Assembly: GCF_004364585.1 (NCBI RefSeq)
Contig: NZ_SOAN01000003.1
Span: forward strand, 62,001 to 126,000
Length of the DNA stretch: 64,000 bases
DNA from: Nesterenkonia aurantiaca
Lineage (GTDB): Bacteria; Actinomycetota; Actinomycetes; Actinomycetales; Micrococcaceae
Direction: 5' to 3'
The stretch's first letter is position 1. Every line of letters begins with the position of its first letter. A program made the translations under genes and the position numbers. A model generated the notes under the pieces. That model was given only the letters and a program-made list of their open reading frames with translations. It had not been told where the DNA came from and did no database searches. Below, piece by piece: positions 51,932 through 61,891 of this stretch.

Positions 51932-53168
51932 GCCGGATCGCCCCGTCGTGATGCTCAAGGCCGCGCATGCCTCGGCCGACGCGGTGGTCCAGGACCTGGA
52001 AGCCACGCTCATCGAGATGCGCCGGGACCTGCACGCCCACCCAGAGCTTTCCTGGAAGGAAGAGCGCACCACCGAGCGGCTCGCCGCGGCCCTGCGTGCG
52101 GCCGGGCTGGAGCCGGAGCTCATGCCCGAGACCACCGGGCTCTACGTGGACATCGGTGCCGGGGAGTTCGCCGCCGGGTTCCGCGGGGACATCGACGCGC
52201 TGCCGGTCCAGGAGCTCACCGAGCTGCCCTTCGCCTCGACCCACGCCGGCGTCACCCACGCCTGCGGCCACGACATCCACACCACGATCGCACTCGGAGT
52301 CGCGCTGAGCCTGCAGCGGCTGCACCAGCAGCGGATCGAGGACGGCGACCCGGCGGGCCTGGGCGCCAAGGTCCGGGTGATCTTCCAACCGGCCGAGGAG
52401 ACCATGCCCGGAGGCGCCCTGGAGATGGTGCGCCAGAACGTGCTCGCACCGCTGCCCCGGATCTTCGCGCTGCACTGCGACCCCCGCATCGAGGTCGGAC
52501 TGATCGGGACCCGCATCGGGGCCATCACCTCCGCCGCCGACGTGGTGCGGATCAATGTCACCGGACGCGGCGGACACACCTCCCGGCCACACCTGACCGA
52601 GGACATGGTCTCCGCCCTGGCCCACATCGCCTCCACGGTCCCGGCGGTGCTCTCCCGCCGGGTGGACGTGCGCTCCGCGGTCTCGCTGGTCTGGGGTCAG
52701 ATCGAGGCCGGAAGCGCGCACAACGCCATCCCCGCCCACGGCACACTGGTCGGGACCATGCGAATCCTCGACGCCGAGGCCTGGCGCGACGCCGGGGCGC
52801 TCCTGGATGAGACCGTCGAGCAGGTCGCGGCGCCATGGGGCGTGGACGTAGAGCTGGAGCACATCCGCGGCGTGCCCCCGGTGATCAACAACGAGCGCGA
52901 GACCGCCCTGCTGGAGCGTGCGGGCCGCGAGGTGCTCGGTGCCGAGGGCCTGGAGCTGGCCCCGCAGTCCATGGGCGGGGAGGACTTCGCCTGGATGACC
53001 CAGGAGCTCCCCGGCGCCATGTTCCGGCTGGGGACCAAGACCCCGGGCGGCATCGACTTCGACCTGCACCGCGGGGACTATGTCCCCGATGAGCGGTGCA
53101 TCGGCTACGGCACCAAGATCATGGTGACCACAGCGCTCAGCGCGATCAACGAGCTCCGCCGGGCCTAG
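51921..53168 (+). CDS. M20D-family amidohydrolase / carboxypeptidase
   Basis: 415 residues, aminoacylase/indole-acetyl-amino-acid-hydrolase type. MRRDLHAHPELSWKEE, GFRGDIDALPVQE, HACGHDIHTTIALG, FQPAEETMPGGA and MGGEDFAW provide the di-metal site and the catalytic Glu. Releases an amino acid from an N-acyl or similar conjugate; the natural substrate is unknown. ATG at 51921 lies within the end of manC (11-base overlap). Confidence 0.88.
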   Translation: MSSEPDRPVVMLKAAHASADAVVQDLEATLIEMRRDLHAHPELSWKEERTTERLAAALRAAGLEPELMPETTGLYVDIGAGEFAAGFRGDIDALPVQELTELPFASTHAGVTHACGHDIHTTIALGVALSLQRLHQQRIEDGDPAGLGAKVRVIFQPAEETMPGGALEMVRQNVLAPLPRIFALHCDPRIEVGLIGTRIGAITSAADVVRINVTGRGGHTSRPHLTEDMVSALAHIASTVPAVLSRRVDVRSAVSLVWGQIEAGSAHNAIPAHGTLVGTMRILDAEAWRDAGALLDETVEQVAAPWGVDVELEHIRGVPPVINNERETALLERAGREVLGAEGLELAPQSMGGEDFAWMTQELPGAMFRLGTKTPGGIDFDLHRGDYVPDERCIGYGTKIMVTTALSAINELRRA

Positions 53169-53236
53169 CGCACAGCAGCCGGGGCTCGACGCGCCTGCGC
53201 CTGAGTGATTGGCACTCGGGCCCCCGCGTGGCCTCG

Positions 53237-53242
53237 TAGGAT
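53237..53242 (+). promoter_or_regulatory. -10 box TAGGAT, leaderless start of cdd
   Basis: Ends seven bases before the ATG at 53250; no ribosome-binding site. Starts the nucleoside-salvage run. Confidence 0.55.
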
Positions 53243-53249
53243 GTCCCCT

Positions 53250-53714
53250 ATGACTCAGGACGATGACTTTCTGACCGGACGCATCGCACGGATCCCCGCG
53301 CCGGACCACGCCGCCGACTGGGAGCGCCTCACCACTCAGGCCCGGATCGCGATGACCCGGGCCTACGTGCCCTACTCGGACTATCCGGTGGGCGCCGCGG
53401 CGCTGCTCGAGGACGGAACGATCATCTCCGGCTGCAACGTGGAGAACGCCTCCTACGGGCTCACCCTCTGCGCCGAGTGCACCATGATCGGTGCCCTGCA
53501 GATGGCGGGCGGCGGCAAGATCGTGGCGTTCACCTGCGTCAACCGGCAGGGCGAATACATCACGCCCTGCGGCCGCTGCCGGCAGCTGCTGCTGGAGTTC
53601 TCCGCCCCCACCATGCACGTGCGCACCGCGCGGGGCACCACCACCCTGGACGCGCTGCTGCCGGAATCCTTCGGTCCTCGCGATCTTGAGACCAACGACT
53701 TGGAGATGCGATGA
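53250..53714 (+). CDS. cdd: Cytidine deaminase
   Basis: 154 residues. Deaminates cytidine and deoxycytidine to uridine and deoxyuridine. AYVPYSDYPVGAAAL, GCNVENASYGLTLCAECT (zinc Cys plus catalytic Glu) and TPCGRCRQLLLEF (zinc CxxC) are diagnostic. The ATG at 53250 suits the leaderless promoter; MSPM upstream is an alternative. Overlaps deoA by four bases (ATGA), so the pyrimidine salvage steps are coupled. Confidence 0.95.
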   Translation: MTQDDDFLTGRIARIPAPDHAADWERLTTQARIAMTRAYVPYSDYPVGAAALLEDGTIISGCNVENASYGLTLCAECTMIGALQMAGGGKIVAFTCVNRQGEYITPCGRCRQLLLEFSAPTMHVRTARGTTTLDALLPESFGPRDLETNDLEMR

Positions 53715-55060
53715 CCGCTGCCGGCATGACCTACGACCGCTCGGCCCACGACGCCGTGGAACTGATCCGGCTCAAACGTGACCACGGACGGCTCTCCCAG
53801 GACCAGATCCAATGGATCATCGCCGCGTACACCGATGGGTTCGTCGGCGATGAGCAGATGTCGGCGCTGGCCATGGCGATCCTGCTCAACGGGATGACCC
53901 GTCAGGAGATCGGGCACTGGACCGCCGCGATGATCGCCTCTGGCGAGCGGATGGACTTCTCCTCCCTGCGCACACCCGAGGGCGCGCGTCGGCTCACCGC
54001 CGATAAGCACTCCACCGGGGGAGTCGGCGACAAGATCACGCTCCCGCTGGCCCCGCTGGTCGCCAGCTTCGGCGTGCCCGTCCCGCAGCTCTCCGGCCGC
54101 GGTCTCGGCCACACCGGTGGAACCCTGGACAAGCTCGAAGCCATCGCCGGCTGGCAGGCGGATCTGAGCAACGAGGCTCTGCTGCGCCAGCTCGACGAGG
54201 TCAACGCCGTGATCTGCGCCGCGGGCCCGGGGCTGGCCCCGGCGGACAAGAAGCTCTACGCGCTGCGCGACGTCACCGGCACGGTGGAGGCGATCCCGCT
54301 GATCGCCTCCTCGATCATGTCCAAGAAGATCGCCGAGGGCACCGACGCCCTGGTGCTCGATGTGAAGGCCGGCTCCGGTGCGTTCATGAAGTCCCGCGCA
54401 GACGCCGAGGAGCTGGCCCGCACCATGGTCGCCCTGGGCACCGATGCCGGCGTGAAGACCTCCGCGCTGCTCACCGACATGGACACCCCGCTGGGGCTCA
54501 CTGCAGGCAACGCCATCGAGATCGAAGAATCGGTGGAGGTGCTCGCCGGGGGCGGGCCCGGCGACGTCGTCGAGCTCACCGTGGCGCTGGCGCAGGAGAT
54601 GCTCACCGCCGTGGGCATCACCGGGGTGGACCCGGCGGAGAACCTGCGCAACGGACGCGCGATGGACTCCTGGCGCCGAATGATCTCCGCGCAGAGCGGT
54701 GACCCCGACGCGGCCCTGCCGCAGGCGGTGCACAGTCACACGATCCACGCCGGGGTCTCCGGCACCGTGACCCGGATGGATGCGATGGCCGTGGGGCTCG
54801 CCGCCTGGCGGCTGGGCGCAGGTCGGGCGCGGAAGCAGGACTCCGTGCAGGCTGGAGCCGGGGTGCGGATGCACGCCAAGCCCGGGGACCGCATCACCGA
54901 AGGTCAGCCGCTGTTCACCCTGCTCACCGATGACGAGCACCGGATCGTTCGGGCGCAGCAGTCGCTGGAGCGCGCCGTGGACGTCGACGTCGATTCCGGC
55001 CCGCACGAGACGCCTGATCTGGTCTTCGGCCGCATCAGTGCGGCAGACCTGACCGACTGA
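53711..55060 (+). CDS. deoA: Thymidine / pyrimidine-nucleoside phosphorylase
   Basis: 449 residues. Phosphorolysis of thymidine or uridine to base and (deoxy)ribose-1-phosphate. DKHSTGGVGDKITLPLAPLVASFG is the family signature; also SGRGLGHTGGTLDKLEAI, SIMSKKIAEGTDALVLDVKAGSGAFMK and the C-terminal barrel-sandwich-like domain (GAGVRMHAKPGDRI). Follows cdd directly, making a cytidine-to-base route. Confidence 0.95.
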   Translation: MTAAGMTYDRSAHDAVELIRLKRDHGRLSQDQIQWIIAAYTDGFVGDEQMSALAMAILLNGMTRQEIGHWTAAMIASGERMDFSSLRTPEGARRLTADKHSTGGVGDKITLPLAPLVASFGVPVPQLSGRGLGHTGGTLDKLEAIAGWQADLSNEALLRQLDEVNAVICAAGPGLAPADKKLYALRDVTGTVEAIPLIASSIMSKKIAEGTDALVLDVKAGSGAFMKSRADAEELARTMVALGTDAGVKTSALLTDMDTPLGLTAGNAIEIEESVEVLAGGGPGDVVELTVALAQEMLTAVGITGVDPAENLRNGRAMDSWRRMISAQSGDPDAALPQAVHSHTIHAGVSGTVTRMDAMAVGLAAWRLGAGRARKQDSVQAGAGVRMHAKPGDRITEGQPLFTLLTDDEHRIVRAQQSLERAVDVDVDSGPHETPDLVFGRISAADLTD

Positions 55061-55070
55061 GGCCACGCGG

Positions 55071-55928
55071 ATGCGCCCGGGGGAGCTCCTTGACGTCATC
55101 AACCAGACCATCCTGGAAGCCGCTTCCGGATGGTGGACGCTGGTGGGCCTGTTCGTGCTCTGCGTGGTCGACGGGTTCTTCCCGGTGGTGCCCTCAGACT
55201 CGCTGGTGATCGGCCTGGGCTCGCTCGCCAACGAGCCCGGCACCCCGTTCCTGCTCTGGGTGATCCTGGTGGCCGCCTCCGGAGCCCTGCTCGGAGACTT
55301 CATCGCCTACCGGATCGGGCGCGCGATCGGCCCGATGCGCTTCGGATGGATGCGCCGTCCCACCCCCCAGCGCACGCTGATCTGGGCACGTCACGAGCTG
55401 GACAAGCGCGGAGTGCTGTTGATCTTCGTCGGCCGGTTCATCCCCGGAGCCCGGGTGGCGATCAACTTCGTCGCCGGCACCACCGGGTTCTCGCTCCGTC
55501 GGTTCCTGGTGATCGATGCGATCGCCTCCCTGGTCTGGGCCTCCTACTCGGTGGGGATCGGCGCGATCAGCGCGAACATCTTCGACTCGGTGCTGGTGGC
55601 GATGACGGTCTCGATCGCCGGGGCGGTGCTGCTGGGCTGGATCTTCGACCGGATCTTCCGGCTGCTGACCCGCTGGCTGGACCGCAAGGGCGTCCACCTG
55701 GACCCCGAGGGGTACTTCGACACGGCGGCGCTGCCCGTGGAACCCCCGCTGCGGCTGCACCGCGACCGGGCGGATCATGACCGGCACCGCGACGGGGGCC
55801 CACGCGGGGACCGTGACAGAGGCCGGGACACAGGCCGTGACACAGGCCGTGACACAGGCCGTGACGGGGGCTACCGCGGAGGTCAGGACGAGGACCGCGA
55901 CGCCGACCAGGAGCATCCCCGCCGCTGA
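55071..55928 (+). CDS. DedA-family membrane protein with repetitive charged tail
   Basis: 285 residues. DedA/SNARE-associated domain: VDGFFPVVPSDSLVIGLGSLA, GDFIAYRIGRAIGP, FVGRFIPGARVAINFVAGTTGFSLRRFLVIDAIASLVWAS. DedA proteins are undecaprenyl-phosphate or polyprenyl/phospholipid translocase-like. From about residue 220 the chain turns into a tail of Arg, Asp and His with GRDT repeats encoded by 12-bp units. Ten bases after deoA. Confidence 0.87.
   Translation: MRPGELLDVINQTILEAASGWWTLVGLFVLCVVDGFFPVVPSDSLVIGLGSLANEPGTPFLLWVILVAASGALLGDFIAYRIGRAIGPMRFGWMRRPTPQRTLIWARHELDKRGVLLIFVGRFIPGARVAINFVAGTTGFSLRRFLVIDAIASLVWASYSVGIGAISANIFDSVLVAMTVSIAGAVLLGWIFDRIFRLLTRWLDRKGVHLDPEGYFDTAALPVEPPLRLHRDRADHDRHRDGGPRGDRDRGRDTGRDTGRDTGRDGGYRGGQDEDRDADQEHPRR
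55811..55870 (+). repeat. 12-bp tandem repeat, five units, in the DedA tail
   Basis: Units CCGTGACAGAGG, CCGGGACACAGG, CCGTGACACAGG (twice) and CCGTGACGGGGG. In frame, encoding repeated GRDT. Confidence 0.85.
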
Positions 55929-55974
55929 GCTGCCCGCGCAGAACCACCCGGGCGACTTCCGTCCGTCTCCTCGA

Positions 55975-55980
55975 TAGACT
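55975..55980 (+). promoter_or_regulatory. -10 box TAGACT, leaderless start of add
   Basis: Ends seven bases before the ATG at 55988; no ribosome-binding site. Confidence 0.55.
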
Positions 55981-55987
55981 CGGCGTC

Positions 55988-57151
55988 ATGACTTCTACCG
56001 CCGCTGACCTCCGCACCGCCGCCGCCAAGCTCGAAGAGCAGCTGCGCAACCTGCCCAAGGTCTCCCTGCACGATCACCTGGACGGCTCGCTGCGCCCAGC
56101 GACGTTGATCGAGCTGGCCGCCGAGATCGGTCACGACCTCCCCAGCCAGGACGCCGAGGAGCTCGCCGAGCGCTTTCGGCAGAACGCGAACTCCGGCTCG
56201 CTGGAGAAGTACCTGGAGGCCTTCGCGCACACCACCGCCGTGATGCAGACCGCGCCGAACCTGCGCCGGGTCGCGAAGGAGTACGTCGAAGACCTGGCCG
56301 CGGACGGCATCATCTACTCCGAGGTCCGCTGGGCTCCCGAGCAGCACCAGACGCAGGGCCTGAGCCTGGATGAGGCCGTCGAGGCGGTCCAGGAGGGGCT
56401 GAACCAGGGCATGGAGACCGTCGCCGAGCAGGACGGCGTCATCGTCGTCGGCCAGCTGGTCTCCGCGATGCGCCAGTCCGACCGTGCCGATGAGATCGTC
56501 GAGGTCGCGCTGCGCCACCGGGACAAGGGTGTGGTCGGCTTCGACATCGCCGGGCCTGAGGCGGGATTCCCGCCCAGCCGCTTCGCCGATGCGTTCACCC
56601 GGCTCGCCACCGAGATGCTTCCCACCACCGTCCACGCCGGCGAGGGCGACGGCATCGAGTCCGTGCGCGACGCGCTGGTCTCGGGCCGCGCGCAGCGCCT
56701 GGGCCACGGCGTCCGCGTCGCCGAGGACATCAGCGTCATCGAGACCCAGCCCGACTCCGAGGATGACCTCGAGGCCGGAGAAGAGGTCTTCCAGGTCGAG
56801 CTCGGCCCGGTGGCCCGCTGGGTCCGCGACCGCCAGATCCACCTCGAGGTCAGCCCCACCTCCAACCTGCAGACCGGCGCGATCGCCGGCTTCGCCCAGG
56901 GCGAGTCGCCGGAGCTCAGCGATCACCCCTTCGACATGCTCTACCAGCTGGGCTTCAACGTCGGGGTCAACACGGACAACCGCCTGGTCTCCGGGGTGAC
57001 CCTCTCCGGAGAGCTCGCGCTGATCGCCAGCACCTTCGACTACGGCCTGGGTGAGCTCGCCGATTTCCAGATCAACGCGCTGGAGTCCTCCTTCCTCGGT
57101 CACGAGGAGCGCGAGGCACTGGCCGGCATGATCCTCGAAGCCTGGCAGTGA
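55988..57151 (+). CDS. add: Adenosine deaminase
   Basis: 387 residues. Zinc enzyme converting adenosine to inosine. SLHDHLDGSLRP (zinc HxH), VHAGEGDG (His plus catalytic Glu region), RLGHGVRV and VNTDNRLVSG (Asp ligand) are in place. An acidic insertion around residues 257-270 (QPDSEDDLEAGEEVFQVE) is longer than usual. Overlaps mazG by four bases (GTGA). Completes the purine side of the salvage run. Confidence 0.94.
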   Translation: MTSTAADLRTAAAKLEEQLRNLPKVSLHDHLDGSLRPATLIELAAEIGHDLPSQDAEELAERFRQNANSGSLEKYLEAFAHTTAVMQTAPNLRRVAKEYVEDLAADGIIYSEVRWAPEQHQTQGLSLDEAVEAVQEGLNQGMETVAEQDGVIVVGQLVSAMRQSDRADEIVEVALRHRDKGVVGFDIAGPEAGFPPSRFADAFTRLATEMLPTTVHAGEGDGIESVRDALVSGRAQRLGHGVRVAEDISVIETQPDSEDDLEAGEEVFQVELGPVARWVRDRQIHLEVSPTSNLQTGAIAGFAQGESPELSDHPFDMLYQLGFNVGVNTDNRLVSGVTLSGELALIASTFDYGLGELADFQINALESSFLGHEEREALAGMILEAWQ

Positions 57152-57915
57152 GCCCCAGGCCCAGCGACCAGTCCGGGCCCACCCGCAGCGACCAGCTTGA
57201 GCCCAGCGACCAGTCCGGGCCCCGCCCCACGGGGGAGGACCAGATCGCGTTGTTGCGCTGGGTCATCGCCCGGCTGCGCGAGCACTGCCCCTGGACCTCC
57301 CAGCTGACCCACGAGGATCTCACCGAATACCTCGTGGAAGAGGCCTACGAGGTGCTCGAGGAGATCGAGGCCGGCAGCCTCGACGAAGGCCTGCGCAAGG
57401 AGATGGGGGACCTGCTGTTCCAGATCGCGCTGCATGCTCAGCTGGCCCAGGAGCGCGGCAGCTTCGACCTCGACGGGGTGGCCCAAGCCATCACCGCGAA
57501 GCTGGTCCGGCGCAGCCCGCATGTCTTCACCGCGGAGGGCCGCCTGGACGTGGACCCCCACGCGAGCATCGAGCAGGTCGAAGCCGCCTGGACCCGGATC
57601 AAGGCCGAGGAGAAGGCTCTGGAGAATCCGGCGCCGGCGGGCGCAGCACCAGCGGCACCGGTCGACGACGGCGGCCTCTCCGCCGTCGTCGGCTCGCTGC
57701 CGGCGCACCTGCCGGCACTGGCCAGGGCCGCGAAGCTCATCGACCGGCTCGGCCGGGAGCCCGATGAACATCTCCCCAATTCTGAATCGGCCACGCTGGC
57801 GGCGGCTGACGAGGCGGAGCTCGGTGAACTACTGTTTGCTGTGGTGCGGACCGCACGCGCGAACGGCCAGGACCCGGAGCGCGCGCTGCGCAGCCACCTG
57901 AACCGCATGGCCTGA
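57148..57915 (+). CDS. mazG: MazG-family nucleoside triphosphate pyrophosphohydrolase
   Basis: 255 residues. LLRWVIARLREHCPWTSQLTHEDLTEYLVEEAYEVLEEIEAG with the EExxE metal motif, then EMGDLLFQIALHA. MazG hydrolyses (d)NTPs, including damaged ones. The N-terminal ~30 residues are a repeat of SDQSGP encoded by ~21-bp repeats (57159-57222), and CPWT replaces the common CPWD. The second, C-terminal MazG domain is reduced. GTG start overlaps the add stop. Confidence 0.87.
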   Translation: MSPRPSDQSGPTRSDQLEPSDQSGPRPTGEDQIALLRWVIARLREHCPWTSQLTHEDLTEYLVEEAYEVLEEIEAGSLDEGLRKEMGDLLFQIALHAQLAQERGSFDLDGVAQAITAKLVRRSPHVFTAEGRLDVDPHASIEQVEAAWTRIKAEEKALENPAPAGAAPAAPVDDGGLSAVVGSLPAHLPALARAAKLIDRLGREPDEHLPNSESATLAAADEAELGELLFAVVRTARANGQDPERALRSHLNRMA

Positions 57916-57996
57916 GCGAGAAGCTCAACAGCTCGATCCCCAAGGCACCGGCGCAAGGGCGCGCTCGGCACATCCGAAAAGTTTCCCACTGAATGA

Positions 57997-59298
<1,302 letters not shown>

Positions 59299-59328
59299 CC
59301 GCAGGGATCTTCGACGCCGGTGAGTGAT

Positions 59329-59391
59329 ACGGGGCGTCATGGGTGCGGGTCCTGGTCTTAGGACACAGGTTCCGCTCCCATGGCGCCCCGT
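59329..59391 (+). terminator. Large compound hairpin after eno
   Basis: ACGGGGCG (59329-59336) pairs with CGCCCCGT (59384-59391), with further pairing CATGGG/CCCATG and GCGG/CCGC inside and an apical GTCCT-GGTCTT-AGGAC. Followed by CGGCTTTCC. Probably the eno terminator. The rest of the 249-base gap to 59548 holds no gene I can support. Confidence 0.6.
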
Positions 59392-59547
59392 CGGCTTTCC
59401 CGGCCTGCTGGCCTTCCCAGCCTGTCGGCGGGTGAACTCCGCCATGCTCGGTCTTCTCGCGTGTCAGATTCCAGCCGCGAGGCGCACGGCAGATATCCTC
59501 AGAAGCCACGCCTACTTCCCCTCTTCCCCGCAAGGCGGTGACATATC

Positions 59548-60123
59548 GTGCCGAGCAGACGTGCCTCCTCAGCGGAGGTCAAGGCGCGCGCGGCCCAGGC
59601 CCGTCGGCTGGCCGAACGCGAGCAGGTCTCCGGAGAGATCCGGACCCCTGCGGACATCACAGCACGCCGCAAGACGCGCACCTCGGCCTCAGCCTCCGCT
59701 GGGTCGGTGAAGACCCCGGTCAGCGCCGCCACGACGGTCCCTGAGCGGACCTTCCCAGGCCGGATGATCCTGTTGAGCATCGTGGTCCTGGTCGTGATCT
59801 CCTTCCTGGTCCCCACCGTGAACAGCTTCTTCCAGCAGCGCTCGGAACTCAACGAGCTTGAGTCTCAGATCGCCGCCGAGCAGCAGGAACAGGCCCAGCT
59901 GCAATCGGAGCTGGTGCGCTGGGACGATCCGGACTTCGTCCGCCAGCAGGCCCGGGAGCGGATCAACCTGGTCATGCCGGGGGAGCGCCGCTACCAGGTC
60001 ATGGGTGAGCCCGGAGCGAGCACCGATGACGTCGAGCAGCTGGACTCCGCCGAGGTCCGCCACGACCTCCCCTGGGCCGAGGCCCTCTGGGACTCCCTGG
60101 TCCGCTCCGCCGCAGAGGACTGA
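59548..60123 (+). CDS. ftsB: FtsB/DivIC-family septum formation initiator
   Basis: 191 residues. Basic cytoplasmic N-terminus (~70), one membrane helix (MILLSIVVLVVISFLVP), a coiled coil (ELNELESQIAAEQQEQAQLQSEL) and the conserved DDPDFVRQQARERINLVMPGE. Acts with FtsL/FtsQ in the divisome. Position after eno and before a DUF501 gene is the standard actinobacterial order. GTG start with AAGGCGG upstream. Confidence 0.88.
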   Translation: MPSRRASSAEVKARAAQARRLAEREQVSGEIRTPADITARRKTRTSASASAGSVKTPVSAATTVPERTFPGRMILLSIVVLVVISFLVPTVNSFFQQRSELNELESQIAAEQQEQAQLQSELVRWDDPDFVRQQARERINLVMPGERRYQVMGEPGASTDDVEQLDSAEVRHDLPWAEALWDSLVRSAAED

Positions 60124-60166
60124 GTCGACTCGCCGCGGACTGGGCCGACCGGCCGAGGCGGTGGAG

Positions 60167-60172
60167 TAAACT
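60167..60172 (+). promoter_or_regulatory. -10 box TAAACT, leaderless start of the DUF501 gene
   Basis: Eight bases before the GTG at 60181; no ribosome-binding site. Confidence 0.5.
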
Positions 60173-60180
60173 CGGCTCCC

Positions 60181-60831
60181 GTGAACTCGACTACCCCCCA
60201 CCCCAGCGATCTGGACACCCTGAGCCTTCAGCTGCGCAGGCCAGTGCGCGACGTCGTCGAGATCCCCGCACGCTGCACCTGCGGAAACCCCCTGGTGGCA
60301 GCCACGGCGCCACGGCTGAGCAACGGGATTCCGTTCCCGACCACCTTCTACCTGACCCATCCGGCCGCGACCGCCGCCGTCTCCCGGCTCGAGGCCTCAG
60401 GACTCATGGCCGAGATGAGCCAGCGGCTGAGCGCCGACGCCGACTTCGCCGCGGCCCACCGTGGAGCCCACGAGAACTACCTCGCCGAGCGGGAACGGCT
60501 GCGCGGCGTCGCCGGACTGGACCCGGTCTGGGAGATCGAAGGCATCAGCGCCGGCGGGATGCCTGATCGGGTCAAGTGTCTGCATGTGCTCGTCGGGCAC
60601 TCGCTGGCGGTGGGACCCGGCATCAACCCGCTCGGTGACGAGGCGTTGGAACGCATCGCCGAGGAGTTCACCCCGCAGATCTGCATCTGTGCCACCTCCT
60701 GGGATCACGAGGCTGCGGTCCCGCAGCGTGATCTGAGCCGGCACGTGCGCCGCCGGAACCAGGGATTCGCCCGCACGCAGGACGCGGACGCGCAGGACCG
60801 GGTCTCGCAGGACCCCGAAGAGACCGCATAG
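60181..60831 (+). CDS. DUF501 family protein
   Basis: 216 residues. GNPLVAATAPRLSNGIPFPTTFYLTHPAATAAVSRLEA and GGMPDRVKCLHVLVGHSLAVGPGINPLGDEAL match DUF501, a conserved actinobacterial family of unknown role. HxxVGH and conserved Cys residues (CTCGNP, CICATSWD) suggest metal binding, but this is inference. Lies between ftsB and ppx as in many relatives. Confidence 0.88.
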   Translation: MNSTTPHPSDLDTLSLQLRRPVRDVVEIPARCTCGNPLVAATAPRLSNGIPFPTTFYLTHPAATAAVSRLEASGLMAEMSQRLSADADFAAAHRGAHENYLAERERLRGVAGLDPVWEIEGISAGGMPDRVKCLHVLVGHSLAVGPGINPLGDEALERIAEEFTPQICICATSWDHEAAVPQRDLSRHVRRRNQGFARTQDADAQDRVSQDPEETA

Positions 60832-60907
60832 AGTGCTGGCAAGGACCCCCGCGGCTCGGCCAGCGCGTCGACCGCTCACCCATACCGGCGAGGAGAAGGA
60901 CACCCCC

Positions 60908-61891
60908 ATGAGAGTTGCTGCCATCGACTGCGGAACCAACTCCATCCGGCTGCTGATCGCCGATGTCGAGGCCAGCGGCCGGGTCAGGGATGTGGTGCGG
61001 CAGATGACCGTGGTCCGCCTGGGGGAGGGTGTGGACGAGACCGGAGAGTTCTCCGCCGGCGCCCTGGAACGCACCTTCGCGGCGGTAGACAGCTACGGGG
61101 CGCTCATCCGCAGGCACCATGTGGAGGCGGTGCGGTTCGTCGCCACCTCGGCCTCCCGCGACGTGACCAACCGGGACGAGTTCGTCGCCGGGGTCAAGCA
61201 CCGGCTCGGCGTGGAGCCCGAGGTCATCCGCGGCAGCGAGGAGGCCGGTCTGTCCTTCGCCGGCGCCGCCTCGGTGCTGGACTGGGACGCCGAGCGCAAG
61301 ATCCTGGTCGTCGATCTCGGCGGAGGTTCCACCGAGTTCGTGCTCGGCACCTCGGCCGAAGTCGAGCACGCCATCTCCACCGACATGGGCTGCGTGCGCT
61401 TCACCGAGCGGCATATGCGCAGCGACCCGCCCACCGACACCGAGACCTCGATGACCAGCTTCGAGACGCTCTCCTTCTTGGAGAACGTCTCCGAGGTGAT
61501 GCCGCTGCACGAGACCGAGGTGGTCATCGGGGTGGCCGGCACCGTCACCACCGTGGCTGCCCACGCGCTGAAGCTCGAGGACTACGAGCCGGACCTGATC
61601 CACGGCGCCGAGATCGATCTGGACACCCTGCACCAGTCGGTGGAGCAGCTGGTGCACTCCACCCGGGACGTGCGGGCTCAGATGCCGATCATGCACCCCG
61701 GACGGGTCGACGTCATCGGCGCCGGCGCGCTGATCTGGGGCACGATCCTGGACTATCTGAACAAGGTCACCCATGGGCGGATCGTCTCTGCGGTCGCCTC
61801 CGAGCATGACATCCTCGATGGCATCGCGATGTCCCTGGCGCACGCTCAGGCGCGCGCGCCCTCCGCGGCTTCAGCAAAGCCCCAGGGATGA
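60908..61891 (+). CDS. ppx: Exopolyphosphatase / pppGpp phosphohydrolase (Ppx/GppA)
   Basis: 327 residues. ASKHA fold: AAIDCGTNSIRLLI (phosphate 1), FVATSASRDVTNRDEF, VVDLGGGSTEFVLG (phosphate 2) and VAGTVTTVAA. Length fits the short actinobacterial Ppx1/Ppx2 group without the C-terminal HD domain. ATG at 60908 follows GGAGAAGGA. Overlaps the protease gene by four bases (ATGA). Confidence 0.9.
   Translation: MRVAAIDCGTNSIRLLIADVEASGRVRDVVRQMTVVRLGEGVDETGEFSAGALERTFAAVDSYGALIRRHHVEAVRFVATSASRDVTNRDEFVAGVKHRLGVEPEVIRGSEEAGLSFAGAASVLDWDAERKILVVDLGGGSTEFVLGTSAEVEHAISTDMGCVRFTERHMRSDPPTDTETSMTSFETLSFLENVSEVMPLHETEVVIGVAGTVTTVAAHALKLEDYEPDLIHGAEIDLDTLHQSVEQLVHSTRDVRAQMPIMHPGRVDVIGAGALIWGTILDYLNKVTHGRIVSAVASEHDILDGIAMSLAHAQARAPSAASAKPQG

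Noticed and set aside
51648-53618. 656-codon antisense frame over manC, the M20 amidohydrolase and cdd
   Set aside because: It spans three well-identified sense genes and shows no domain; long antisense frames are expected at this GC content.
55811-55870. 12-bp repeat as a CRISPR or phase-variable promoter
   Set aside because: It is in frame within the DedA coding region, and the units are too short and contiguous for CRISPR.
59324-59710. 128-codon frame in the eno-ftsB gap
   Set aside because: It begins inside the eno 3' hairpin, lacks a ribosome-binding site and overlaps ftsB out of frame.
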